This document shows positions 1 to 7,793 of a stretch of DNA of 12,872 bases, one piece after another. The first letter of the stretch is position 1. Each line of letters begins with the position of its first letter. The notes under the pieces were generated by a model. It had not been told where the DNA came from. It searched no databases and saw only the letters and a program-made list of their open reading frames with translations. Made by a program: the position numbers and the translations under genes. The stretch comes from an uncultured Collinsella sp. (lineage in GTDB: Bacteria > Actinomycetota > Coriobacteriia > Coriobacteriales > Coriobacteriaceae): positions 1 through 12,872 of the forward strand of contig CAJJTG010000050.1 of the NCBI GenBank assembly GCA_905194675.1. The letters run 5' to 3'.

Positions 1-1344
1 CTTGCCAAGGTTCAGGACAAGCTCGCGACCGCCGCCAATGACATTGCGGCGCTGCAGACCTCTGAGTCTATGGGCGAGTTAGCCGACCTCATGGACGTCG
101 ACGTCAATGACGTGGCAGATTTCATGGCATCTCCGGTTGAGCTGACATCCAAGTCAATCTATCCGGTCAAGAGCTTTGGCTCGGGCATCGCGCCCTTCTA
201 CACCAATCTGGCGCTGTGGGTAGGCGGCTATGTGCTCATCGCTATCTACAAACTCGAGGTCGACCGCGAGGGCATCGGTAGCTTTACGGCGCGTCAGGGC
301 TACTTTGGCCGCTGGCTGCTGCTGGTGATCCTGGGCGCGTTCCAGGCCATTATCGTTACGGTGGGCGACTTGGTCATTGGCGTTCAGTGCGTCAATCCGC
401 TGCTCTTTGTACTGGGCGGCATCGCTATCTCGTTCACTTACGTCAACATCATCTATGCGCTGTCCACCACGTTTAAGCATATCGGTAAAGCCATTGGCGT
501 CATCCTCGTCATTGTGCAGATCCCCGGTTCGTCGGGCATGTATCCCATCGAGATGATGCCCGGCTTCTTCCAATGGCTGCATCCGCTGCTGCCCTTCACC
601 TACGGCATCAATCTGCTGCGCGAGACCGTCGGCGGCATGTACTCGTTCAACTACCTGTTCAACCTGTGCATCTTGGGCGTGTTCTTGATCGTGGCGCTCT
701 TTATCGGTCTGCAGCTGCGTCCGCTGCTGCTCAACCTCAACCTGCTCTTTGATAAGCAGCTTTCCACGACGGGCCTTATGATCTGTGAGTCCAATGACCT
801 GCCGCGCCAGCGCTACTCGCTGCGCACGGCCATGCGTGTCATGCTCGATTCCGATTCGTACCGTCGCGAACTGCTCGATCATGCGGTCGCCTTTGAACAT
901 CGTTATCCGTACTACATCAAGGGCGGTTTCGCTGCTGTAGTCGGCGTGCAGGTGCTGCTCTTCGTTCTGTCGACGGTTCTCGATATCGACAACAATGGCA
1001 AGATCATTCTGCTGGTCATCTGGATTATCTCGGTCATTGCCATCTGCGGCTGGCTCATCAACATCGAGTACATCCGCTCGAGCCTCAACACCCAGATGCG
1101 CATCTCGGCGCTTTCGGATGAGGACCTGCGCCGCGAGATGCGCGAGCACACGGCCGCCATTCCGGCCGCTCGTCGCATGTTCGGCTTGAATGCGAGTGAG
1201 CGGGGGTCTGAACCCAAGACTCAGACTGTCAGCCAATGTGGTCATTGCGATGCGGTCCATGTGCCCGAGAACGGGGATGACACGTTTGTGATGAATGAAA
1301 AGAACGCCCCGCTTGGCAAGCATTCCAAAGGAGGTGAGGCATAA
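1..1344 (+). CDS. YhgE/Pip-family membrane protein, C-terminal part (5' end outside window)
   Basis: The reading frame is open from base 1, so the gene starts upstream; 447 residues are visible. The visible part starts with the end of a polar, probably coiled-coil extracellular region (residues 1-58). It continues with an ABC-2-like permease core of five likely membrane segments (about 65-83, 104-127, 133-156, 163-182, 218-240). The core aligns closely with the C-terminus of the next gene (shared features: the 'YP' and 'APFYT' stretch, 'PIEM', 'PFTYGIN'/'PFTHGIN'). Such Pip proteins (phage infection protein, YhgE) are surface-exposed membrane proteins related to ABC-2 exporters; their substrate is generally unknown. 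Unlike its neighbour, this protein carries about 200 further residues: a charged linker (241-303), two more membrane segments (306-327, 334-354) and a polar tail with a CGHC motif (413-416). Family assignment is firm; substrate and role are not known. Confidence 0.85.
   Translation, partial: LAKVQDKLATAANDIAALQTSESMGELADLMDVDVNDVADFMASPVELTSKSIYPVKSFGSGIAPFYTNLALWVGGYVLIAIYKLEVDREGIGSFTARQGYFGRWLLLVILGAFQAIIVTVGDLVIGVQCVNPLLFVLGGIAISFTYVNIIYALSTTFKHIGKAIGVILVIVQIPGSSGMYPIEMMPGFFQWLHPLLPFTYGINLLRETVGGMYSFNYLFNLCILGVFLIVALFIGLQLRPLLLNLNLLFDKQLSTTGLMICESNDLPRQRYSLRTAMRVMLDSDSYRRELLDHAVAFEHRYPYYIKGGFAAVVGVQVLLFVLSTVLDIDNNGKIILLVIWIISVIAICGWLINIEYIRSSLNTQMRISALSDEDLRREMREHTAAIPAARRMFGLNASERGSEPKTQTVSQCGHCDAVHVPENGDDTFVMNEKNAPLGKHSKGGEA
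1327..1337 (+). promoter_or_regulatory. Strong Shine-Dalgarno site inside the upstream gene's last codons
   Basis: AAAGGAGGTGA is a near-perfect anti-16S complement lying 7 nt before the ATG at 1345. It also encodes Lys-Gly-Gly-Glu of the upstream protein's C-terminus. Because the upstream stop (1342-1344) directly abuts this start, ribosomes finishing the first Pip gene could reinitiate here. The site fixes the start of the second gene. Confidence 0.85.
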
Positions 1345-3534
1345 ATGAAAAACATCCTGCATCTGTTTAAGCGCGATGTCCAAAACGTGTCTCGCTCCGT
1401 AATCGGCTTGGTTGTCGTGATGGGCCTCATTATCGTGCCGTGCCTGTACGCGTGGTTTAACATCGCCGGCAGCTGGGATCCGTACGGCAACACCGGCAAC
1501 CTTAAGATCGCTGTGGTCAACACCGATGAGGGTTACGAGAGCGATCTGATCCCCGTCGAGGTCAACGTGGGCGAAAACGTGACCGCCACCCTGCGCGGCA
1601 ACGAGAGCTTCGATTGGGTTGTACTCAACAATCGAGAAAAGGCCATCGAGGGCGTCAAATCGGGCGCATACTATGCGGCTGTCGTTATCCCTAAGACGTT
1701 TAGTGCCGATATGATGACGCTCTTTTCGACCGACGTGAAGCATGCCGATATCGAGTTCTACGAGAACCAGAAGGCCAACGCTATCGCACAGATCGTGACC
1801 GAGAAAGGGTCGAGCGCCGTCCAGAGCCAGGTTAACGAAACATTTACCAAGACCATCACGACCATCGGTCTTAAAACCGTGTCCAGCCTGCTCGACTACA
1901 TGAGCACCGACCAAGTGAGCAACTTTATCGCCAACCTGTCCTCGACGCTGGGCGATTCGGTCCAGGACCTGCAGGACGTTCAAGCCAGCGCGACGTCGCT
2001 GGCGGGCATTTTGAGTTCCACGTCCGATTCGCTGACGTCGGCGGGCGGTATGCTCAAGCAGACGGGCACGGTCGATGAGTCGACTAAGCAGCTGATGGAG
2101 CATGCCAAGAGCGGTATGAGCGATTCCAAGGAAGCGCTGAAGGACGCCAACGACGCCATCAACGCCGCGATTGACGGAAGCGCGGGCTCGTTTGACAATG
2201 TGTCCGCCGAGCTTGCGAAGGCATTCGATGCCGCGAATCAACATGTGCACCTTACAGTGTCCCAGCTCAACGATGCCGCGGCGGCGCTCAACACGCGTGC
2301 CGACGATATCGACGCCACTGCTGACCAGCTCCGCAGCTTTGCCGATCAGTTGACTGACGAAAAGCTCCAGGACAGCCTCAAGTCTGTGGCAACATCGCTG
2401 AGCAGAATCGCAGTGGAGTATCGCAATAACGCCAAGGACCTGACGGCAACCGCAAAGTCCCTTTCTGACGGCATGGCAGAAGTTAACAAGTCGCGTGCCG
2501 AGGTCGATCAGGCAATCGCGGATGCCAAGGCTGGTATCTCGGGCGCCAAGTCCGACTACGATTCCACGTTCTCGGTTAAGGCCAAGGAGCTCAAGAAGAC
2601 CATTTCGGGCGTTTTGGATTCGCTGAACAGCATCTCGGGCGACCTGGATAGCGCCGTAGACGGCTTGACCGACGCATCTGGTTCGCTGGCAAAGGGTCTC
2701 TCTAAGGCCGCAAGGCTGGTCAACAAGGCTTCCGATCAGCTGGGCGAGGCGTCGGACAAGATCAGCGCCTTTAAGGACGACCTCGACGGTGCCCTTATGT
2801 CGGATGATCTGGCCACGATCAAGACAATGATCGGCAACGATCCCGAGGGTCTGGCCGTGTCGCTTTCCGGTCCCGTCGCGCTCGACCGCAAGTCGGTGTA
2901 TCCGATCCGCAATTACGGTTCGGCCATGGCACCGTTCTACACGATTCTGTCGCTTTGGGTCGGCTCGATTGTACTGGCGGCCATGATGAAGGTGTCGGTT
3001 GACGATGAGCTCATCAACGAGCTTATCCCCGTGCGCCTGCACGAGATCTACCTGGGCCGCTACCTGTTCTTTGGAGGTTTGGCCCTGCTGCAGGCGACAC
3101 TCGTGTGCGCGGGCGACATCCTGTTCTTTGGCATCCAATGCGACAATCCGCTGCAGTTTGTACTTGCCGGCTGGGTCGCGAGTCTCGTGTTCTCCAATAT
3201 CGTCTACACGCTCACCGTGTCGTTTGGCGATATCGGCAAGGCGCTCGCCGTCGTGTTGCTGGTCATGCAGGTCGGCGGTTCGGGCGGCACGTTCCCCATC
3301 GAGATGACCAGCCCCGTGTTCCAGGCGATCTATCCGTTCCTGCCGTTCACCCACGGCATCAACGCCATGCATGCCGCCATGGCCGGTGCGTATCATATGG
3401 AGTACTGGGTCGAGCTGGGTATCTTGGCGAGCTATCTGATTCCGTCGCTGGCCCTGGGCGTCGTCTTCCGCCGCCCGGTCATCAAGGCCAACGACTGGAT
3501 CATCGAAAAGCTGGAATCAACAAAGCTTATCTAG
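1345..3534 (+). CDS. YhgE/Pip-family membrane protein (complete)
   Basis: This 729-residue protein has the full Pip layout. A short cytoplasmic N-terminus is followed by one membrane segment (about 17-38). After it comes the 'KIAVVNTDEG' stretch, typical of the family's N-terminal domain. A long extracellular region (about 40-520) follows, rich in Ala, Ser, Asp and Lys and likely coiled coil from about 190 to 490. The C-terminal permease core of five or six membrane segments occupies about 530-729. The length is normal for the family. The ATG at 1345 is supported by a perfect ribosome binding site and abuts the stop of a paralogous Pip gene, so the two are probably an operon and may act as a pair, by analogy with two-subunit ABC-2 systems. 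No ATP-binding subunit is in the window. Family members are known as phage receptors or secretion-linked proteins; the substrate cannot be deduced here. Confidence 0.9.
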   Translation: MKNILHLFKRDVQNVSRSVIGLVVVMGLIIVPCLYAWFNIAGSWDPYGNTGNLKIAVVNTDEGYESDLIPVEVNVGENVTATLRGNESFDWVVLNNREKAIEGVKSGAYYAAVVIPKTFSADMMTLFSTDVKHADIEFYENQKANAIAQIVTEKGSSAVQSQVNETFTKTITTIGLKTVSSLLDYMSTDQVSNFIANLSSTLGDSVQDLQDVQASATSLAGILSSTSDSLTSAGGMLKQTGTVDESTKQLMEHAKSGMSDSKEALKDANDAINAAIDGSAGSFDNVSAELAKAFDAANQHVHLTVSQLNDAAAALNTRADDIDATADQLRSFADQLTDEKLQDSLKSVATSLSRIAVEYRNNAKDLTATAKSLSDGMAEVNKSRAEVDQAIADAKAGISGAKSDYDSTFSVKAKELKKTISGVLDSLNSISGDLDSAVDGLTDASGSLAKGLSKAARLVNKASDQLGEASDKISAFKDDLDGALMSDDLATIKTMIGNDPEGLAVSLSGPVALDRKSVYPIRNYGSAMAPFYTILSLWVGSIVLAAMMKVSVDDELINELIPVRLHEIYLGRYLFFGGLALLQATLVCAGDILFFGIQCDNPLQFVLAGWVASLVFSNIVYTLTVSFGDIGKALAVVLLVMQVGGSGGTFPIEMTSPVFQAIYPFLPFTHGINAMHAAMAGAYHMEYWVELGILASYLIPSLALGVVFRRPVIKANDWIIEKLESTKLI

Positions 3535-3572
3535 TACAGCAACGTTAACGCCGATGCAGCGCTAATGCCAGC

Positions 3573-3676
3573 GAGCGAGCCGCATTTGCGCCAAGGTGAC
3601 GTGAAATGAAAGGGCGCTGACCTTCTGGTCGCGCCCTTGAAATTGAACGTCAGATTGGCGTGAATGCGGCTCGCGC
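3573..3676. repeat. 104-nt nested palindrome in the Pip-eamA gap
   Basis: The outer arms 3573-3592 and 3657-3676 are inverted: 17 of 20 positions are Watson-Crick, two are G-U and one is a mismatch. A middle 6-bp stem (TGACGT 3597-3602 with ACGTCA 3647-3652) and an inner hairpin (3610-3622 with 3627-3638, one bulged T, loop TTCT) are nested inside. It lies just after the Pip operon and probably ends or stabilises its transcript, but no run of T follows the stem. It could instead be a structured repeat element. Confidence 0.6.
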
Positions 3677-3688
3677 AGCGTCGGCCGA

Positions 3689-3712
3689 TCCGCCGTTCGG
3701 TAGAACGGCGGA
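3689..3712. repeat. Perfect 9-bp hairpin
   Basis: TCCGCCGTT (3689-3697) and AACGGCGGA (3704-3712) are exact inverted repeats around a 6-nt loop. No T-run follows on either strand, so a terminator is not indicated. It could be an operator or an RNA stem ahead of the EamA gene; its function is unknown. Confidence 0.4.
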
Positions 3713-3771
3713 ACAAAACGCTTTAGTGCGGTGAATTGCACGGGCTGCTTGGTTGTTGCTACAGTAGCGGG

Positions 3772-3806
3772 GCGTGCCGGGGGTCCGGCGCGTTCCGTTT
3801 TTATTT
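3772..3806 (+). terminator. Candidate terminator or attenuator upstream of the EamA gene
   Basis: A 9-bp stem with two G-U pairs (3772-3780 with 3785-3793, loop GGGT) is followed after 4 nt by TTTTTATTT (3798-3806). This is the usual layout of an intrinsic terminator. It lies only about 70 nt before the permease start. It may mark the final end of upstream transcription, or act in the leader of the permease mRNA if the promoter is upstream. The 3535-3873 gap otherwise holds only the two structures described separately and no convincing gene. Confidence 0.4.
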
Positions 3807-3873
3807 GACCATGAGGCGGCACGCAGCCATACGCGTGCGGACACCACGCCCAGATTGAGTGCGAGGATGTTCC

Positions 3874-4857
3874 ATGGCCCAATACGCTGCCAACGAAATC
3901 GAAAACATGCCCGATAGCCCTGTAGCCCGTGAGGATTTGGGCGCGGGTGGTATTCCCCGGGGTGCCGGCGCACGCTCGCCGTTGTTCTGGAAGGTTCTGC
4001 TCCTTTCGGTGGCGATTATCTGGGGCTACTCCTTTACCACTATGAAGGACGCACTCGACACCATTCCGGTGTTCGAGCTGGTCTATGTTCGCTTTCTCCC
4101 GGCATCACTGGTTATGTTTGCAATTTTCCATAAGCGCATCATCGCTCATTTCAATGCCCGCAACCTGATCGTCGGGCTTGGCATGGGCGCGCTCATGTGG
4201 GGTGCCTACGGTTTGCAGACGATCGGCCTGGCACAGACCACGGCGGGCAAGAGCGCTTTTTTGACCGGCACGTATTGCATCCTTGTGCCGTTTGCAAGCT
4301 ATGTCCTGAGCGGTGAAAAGCTTACCCGGTATAACCTGGGTGCAGCGTTGTTGTGCCTGGCGGGTATTGGCCTGGTAGCGCTCGATAGCGTCGAGTTCAA
4401 TGCCGGCGATGTTATTACCTTGGGCGGCGCGATCTTCTTCGCCATCCAGATGGCGGTGACTGCCAAGTACGGTCGCAAGATGGACATCAACGTCATCACG
4501 TTTTGGATGTTTGTGGGCAATGGCGTTTTGAGTTTAATCACGTCGCTGCTATTCGAGACTCAGGCGCCCCTCTCTGCATGGACGCCGGAGTTTATCGGTG
4601 TGGCTGTTTTCCTCTCGGTGGGCTGCACATGCGTGGCGCTGCTCGTCCAAAACGTCGGTTTGGCGCATGTCCCCGCCTCGACGGGCTCACTGCTTCTTTC
4701 GATGGAGTCGCCTTCGGGCGTGTTGTTTTCGGTGCTGCTGATGGGGGAGGCGCTCACCTCGCGCCTGCTCGCCGGCTTCGTGCTTATCTTCCTGTCGATT
4801 ATCTTGAGCGAGACTCACTTCGATTTTTTGCGCAAAAAGCCGCGCCCGCAATTGTAA
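3874..4857 (+). CDS. EamA/DMT-superfamily permease
   Basis: This 327-residue integral membrane protein looks like the drug/metabolite transporter superfamily, which exports or imports small metabolites with ten membrane helices in two EamA repeats. A polar N-terminus of about 38 residues precedes the first helix. Its 'AIIWGYSF' stretch and the following 'ELVYVRFLPASL' are typical of the first EamA repeat. A second set of helices ends around residue 318. The ATG at 3874 is chosen over an in-frame GTG at 3859 because GAGGA (3863-3867) sits 6 nt before it. The gene stands alone: structured DNA lies upstream and a strong terminator directly follows. The substrate cannot be predicted within this broad superfamily. 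Family confidence is high, function low. Confidence 0.88.
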   Translation: MAQYAANEIENMPDSPVAREDLGAGGIPRGAGARSPLFWKVLLLSVAIIWGYSFTTMKDALDTIPVFELVYVRFLPASLVMFAIFHKRIIAHFNARNLIVGLGMGALMWGAYGLQTIGLAQTTAGKSAFLTGTYCILVPFASYVLSGEKLTRYNLGAALLCLAGIGLVALDSVEFNAGDVITLGGAIFFAIQMAVTAKYGRKMDINVITFWMFVGNGVLSLITSLLFETQAPLSAWTPEFIGVAVFLSVGCTCVALLVQNVGLAHVPASTGSLLLSMESPSGVLFSVLLMGEALTSRLLAGFVLIFLSIILSETHFDFLRKKPRPQL

Positions 4858-4869
4858 ACAACTTGTTGC

Positions 4870-4895
4870 GCCGCCCTCTCGGGGCGGCATTTTTT
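4870..4895 (+). terminator. Intrinsic terminator of the EamA permease gene
   Basis: A 7-bp perfect GC stem (GCCGCCC 4870-4876 with GGGCGGC 4882-4888, loop of 5) is followed by A and then six T (4890-4895). It begins 12 nt after the permease stop. This is the clearest rho-independent terminator in the window. Confidence 0.88.
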
Positions 4896-4921
4896 ATGCG
4901 TCGCCCTTAAAGTTGTACCTT

Positions 4922-4943
4922 GCACTTTACGCTATCAAAGTGC
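4922..4943. promoter_or_regulatory. Possible operator: 7-bp inverted repeat before the amidohydrolase gene
   Basis: GCACTTT (4922-4928) and AAAGTGC (4937-4943) are perfect inverted repeats separated by 8 nt, 30 nt upstream of the amidohydrolase start. The size suits a dimeric repressor site or a small RNA hairpin. No confident -35/-10 pair could be placed around it, so the role is a guess. Confidence 0.3.
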
Positions 4944-4973
4944 TTGCTGCAAAAACGTTACTGGAGGGCATTT

Positions 4974-6269
4974 ATGGCACCAGCTCTGTCCGATCTTCAA
5001 CCGCAATCAGCGCCCAAGGCCACCGCAGCGGCGCAGGCCGCTATCGGTGACGGTCTCGTTGCAGAAGCTCAGGCTTTTGCAGACGAGCTCGCTGTGTGGC
5101 GACACGATTTACACCAGATGCCCGAGCTGGGTAATAGCCTCCCGCAGACCTCTGCGTATATTCAAGCGCGCCTGACTGAGATGGAAATCCCATTTGCCAC
5201 GCTCGTCGATGGTTCCTGTGTTGTGGGCCTTGTCGGCGCCGGTGCCGCCGCGGCCCAGGGCAATGGCGTCTGCACGGACGAACAGGCCGGTACGGTCATC
5301 ATGCTTCGCGGCGACATGGATGCCCTGCCCGTTGTCGAGGAATCGGGCGAGCCTTTCGCTTCCACCAACGGCTGCATGCACGCTTGTGGCCACGATATGC
5401 ATGCGACGGCGCTGCTCGGCGCGGCCCGTTTGCTCAAGGCCCGCGAGTCCGAGCTTGTCGACGCTAACGCCACAGTTAAGTTGCTGTTCCAGCCGGGCGA
5501 GGAAACCTTTGAGGGTGCCCGCGCCGCCATCGCCGACGGTCTGCTGCAGAACCCGCGTCCCCAGGCCGCCTTTGCCATGCATGTCAATAGCCAGTCGCCG
5601 CTTGGCCTGGTGCTCTATGGGAGTCCGGCGCTCTCGGGCGTGTACGGTTTCCGCATCACGCTGCAGGGCAAGGGTGGCCACGGTTCCAGCCCCGAGATCT
5701 GCATCGACCCCATCACGGCCGGCGTCCATGTGCACCTGGCGCTCCAGGAGCTTATCTCCCGCGAGGTGCCAGCGGCCAAGGAAGTCGCACTTACCGTTGG
5801 TAAGTTCGCTGGCGGCTTGGCGGCCAACGTCATCCCTGACACCTGTGTGCTCGAGGGAACGCTGCGCGGCTTCGATGTCGAGCTCATGGCTCACCTTAAG
5901 ACCCGCATCGCGGAGGTCGTCAACGGCGTTGCCGCAACATATCGTACGCCGGCAACCATCGAGACGCTTTCGGACGTTCCGCCGCTCGTGCTCGACAGCG
6001 ATATGACCCAGGCCTCGCTTGACTACGTGGGCGCGGTGCTGTCCAAGGCTGCCTTCCTGCCGCTATTCCACGCCATGGCGAGCGAGGACTTCGCGCTTAT
6101 CTCGAGCGAGATCCCAAGTGCGTACTTTACGGTGGGCGCGGCCGTGACCGATACGGACGAGCATTTTGCCCAGCATCATCCCAAGGCGCGCTTTAACGAT
6201 GCCGAGCTTCCTCTCGGCGCCGCGGCTTATGCCGCCGTCGCTTTGGGCTACATCGCCGATCATCGGTAG
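4974..6269 (+). CDS. M20-family metallo-amidohydrolase (N-acyl amino acid / IAA-amino acid hydrolase type)
   Basis: This 431-residue protein probably hydrolyses an amide bond between an acyl or aryl group and an amino acid in the cytoplasm, using metal ions. The M20D signatures are intact: 'RGDMDALP', then 'HACGHD' with Cys138 and His140. Next come 'QPGEET' with the Glu176-Glu177 pair (general base and metal ligand), 'AMH' with His203, 'GKGGHGSSPE' in the dimerisation domain, and 'FHAMASEDF' with His366. The expected metal ligands are therefore all present. The ATG at 4974 is supported by GGAGGG 5-6 nt upstream; an in-frame TTG at 4920 would add 18 residues but has no ribosome binding site. 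The roughly 40-residue N-terminal stretch before the domain is longer than usual. A major facilitator gene follows after 40 nt, suggesting that one imports or exports what the other makes or cleaves. Substrates in this family (hippurate, aminobenzoyl-glutamate, N-acetyl amino acids and others) cannot be separated from sequence alone. Confidence 0.9.
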   Translation: MAPALSDLQPQSAPKATAAAQAAIGDGLVAEAQAFADELAVWRHDLHQMPELGNSLPQTSAYIQARLTEMEIPFATLVDGSCVVGLVGAGAAAAQGNGVCTDEQAGTVIMLRGDMDALPVVEESGEPFASTNGCMHACGHDMHATALLGAARLLKARESELVDANATVKLLFQPGEETFEGARAAIADGLLQNPRPQAAFAMHVNSQSPLGLVLYGSPALSGVYGFRITLQGKGGHGSSPEICIDPITAGVHVHLALQELISREVPAAKEVALTVGKFAGGLAANVIPDTCVLEGTLRGFDVELMAHLKTRIAEVVNGVAATYRTPATIETLSDVPPLVLDSDMTQASLDYVGAVLSKAAFLPLFHAMASEDFALISSEIPSAYFTVGAAVTDTDEHFAQHHPKARFNDAELPLGAAAYAAVALGYIADHR

Positions 6270-6309
6270 CACCCAATCTTGCTACTCGTTTGTTTAAAAA
6301 AGGAACAGT

Positions 6310-7614
6310 ATGTCCCAGCAACGTAAATTTTTCCCCGGCTGGCTCGTGGTGGCCTCCGGCTTTGTGATCATGGCCACGTGCTACACGATTTTCGTTAACT
6401 GCATGAGCCTGTTTCAGCCGCTCATCGTAAGCGACCTGGGCATCACGCTTGCGCAGTACAACATCTCCAACGCTATCTCCACCGTGGTGAGCGTTATCGG
6501 CTCGCTTGTCATTGGCCATGTCGCCGATAAAGTAAGCGGCCGCGTTTTGGGCTCCCTCACTGTAATCGCCACCTCTGCCGTTCTTGCCGGCATGAGCTTT
6601 GTCGGTGAGCTGTGGCAGGTCTACGTGCTCTTTGCCGTCTCGGGCTGCTTTGCCGTCGCCTCGACCCGCCTGCTCATCAGCCTAGTGACCGCCAACTGGT
6701 TTACGGCCAAGCGAGGCCTTGCCATCTCCATCGCACTTTCGGGCTCGGGCTTTGGCGGCGCTATTCTGTCTCCCATCGTGAGCTCGCTCATCGTGAGCGT
6801 TGGCTGGCGTTCCGCCTTCCTGGTGCTCGCGGCTATCTGCATGGTGGCGGCGCTGCCCATCACGGCCTATTCCTTCCGCACCAAGCCTTCCGAGATCGGT
6901 CTTAAGCCGCTCGGCGAGAATCCAGGCGACCCGTCTGCTTCTGCCACGGGTGATAAGAACGAGAAGGCAGCCCCCGAGGTTAGCGTCGGCTGGTCTCGTA
7001 TCAAGAAGAGCCCGGCATTTTGGCTGCTTGTCGTCGCCTTCCTCTTTATGGGCTTGGTCAATGGCGCCATCCTGCCCAACCAGGTTACCAACATGACGAG
7101 TGTTACCGTCAACGGTGCCAAGATTGTCACGGGCGGCCACGATCCCATGTGGGCGGGTACCGTACTTTCGGCCTACATGGTCACCGTCGTTATTGCCAAG
7201 ATTTCGCTCGGTGCGATCTATGACCGCTTTGGCCTGCGCTTTGGCAATATCCTTGGCTCCGTTGCGTGCATTATCGCCTGCGTGGCGCTGTGTTTCCCGA
7301 CGACGGACCTCGGTCCTATTGTCGCCGCTGTGAGCTTTGGTGTTGGAACGTGCATGGGCACCATCACGCCTACCATCGCCGCGTCCAAGCAGTTTGGCAT
7401 GGCCGACCTGGGTAAGGTCACGGGCGCCATTACCTCGCTCGAGATGGTTGGCGGCACGGTGGGCGCCATCGTCTCGGGAATACTGTTCGATGCCACGGGC
7501 TCCTTTACGAGCACATGGATCGTGTGCCTGGCGTGCTCGGTGGCAATGCTGGTGTTCCTGCTGGCGTCTGAGCCCATCGCGGCTAAGCTGCGCGCGAGCG
7601 TGGCGGGGGAGTAG
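6310..7614 (+). CDS. Major facilitator superfamily transporter (OFA/OxlT-like)
   Basis: This 434-residue protein has about twelve membrane helices with a central polar loop (about 196-225) dividing two six-helix halves. The loop between helices 2 and 3 has 'GHVADKVSGR', the family's G-x3-D-(R/K)-x2-G-(R/K) signature. The matching loop of the second half reads 'GAIYDRFGLRFG'. The opening 'GWLVVASGF' and general pattern recall the oxalate/formate antiporter branch, which exchanges or symports small organic anions. The subfamily call is tentative. The ATG at 6310 follows AAAAAAGGAAC at suitable spacing. It lies 40 nt after the M20 amidohydrolase with no terminator between, so the two are probably one operon and may handle a common acyl-amino acid or its product. 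No terminator with a T-run follows; two large hairpins lie downstream. Confidence 0.88.
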   Translation: MSQQRKFFPGWLVVASGFVIMATCYTIFVNCMSLFQPLIVSDLGITLAQYNISNAISTVVSVIGSLVIGHVADKVSGRVLGSLTVIATSAVLAGMSFVGELWQVYVLFAVSGCFAVASTRLLISLVTANWFTAKRGLAISIALSGSGFGGAILSPIVSSLIVSVGWRSAFLVLAAICMVAALPITAYSFRTKPSEIGLKPLGENPGDPSASATGDKNEKAAPEVSVGWSRIKKSPAFWLLVVAFLFMGLVNGAILPNQVTNMTSVTVNGAKIVTGGHDPMWAGTVLSAYMVTVVIAKISLGAIYDRFGLRFGNILGSVACIIACVALCFPTTDLGPIVAAVSFGVGTCMGTITPTIAASKQFGMADLGKVTGAITSLEMVGGTVGAIVSGILFDATGSFTSTWIVCLACSVAMLVFLLASEPIAAKLRASVAGE

Positions 7615-7650
7615 GGACGACGTCGCTCGTAGCTCTTTGCCCCGTTTTGT

Positions 7651-7714
7651 CCGTGGCTGCCTTGGAAGCCGAATGGATGCTCGTACCGTCATTCGGTTTC
7701 CCATGCAGCCACGG
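7651..7714. repeat. Large hairpin 1 of a related pair (MFS-hisS gap)
   Basis: Arms 7651-7675 and 7690-7714 pair at 22 of 25 positions plus one G-U, around a 14-nt loop. It follows the MFS gene by 36 nt and may serve as its transcript end, but no T-run follows. Its apical right half (TACC, TC, TTCGGT, then ATGCA and CC, from about 7685) shares sequence and order with the second hairpin at 7794-7853. Confidence 0.65.
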
Positions 7715-7747
7715 GCTCAAGAGATGACCCGAAGTCTTTCCGTCCAA

Positions 7748-7763
7748 CGGATTTTGTGATCCG
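7748..7763. repeat. Small hairpin between the two large ones
   Basis: CGGAT (7748-7752) and ATCCG (7759-7763) flank a 6-nt loop. An outer 8-nt pairing (7735-7742 with 7770-7777, one G-U) can enclose them. It is short, so the evidence for a real structure is weak. Confidence 0.25.
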
Positions 7764-7793
7764 AAGAGGCGGAAGGATTGCAGATTGCACACC

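Noticed and set aside
154..3396. 1080-codon open frame on the minus strand opposite the Pip genes
   Set aside because: It mirrors + strand genes with clear family features. Its product is a low-complexity His/Asp/Gln/Arg-rich chain, and its internal repetition simply reflects the two sense paralogues. Such frames arise from GC-biased codon use.
3859..3873. Upstream GTG start for the EamA permease
   Set aside because: The GAGGA ribosome binding site lies inside this stretch and is correctly spaced only for ATG 3874.
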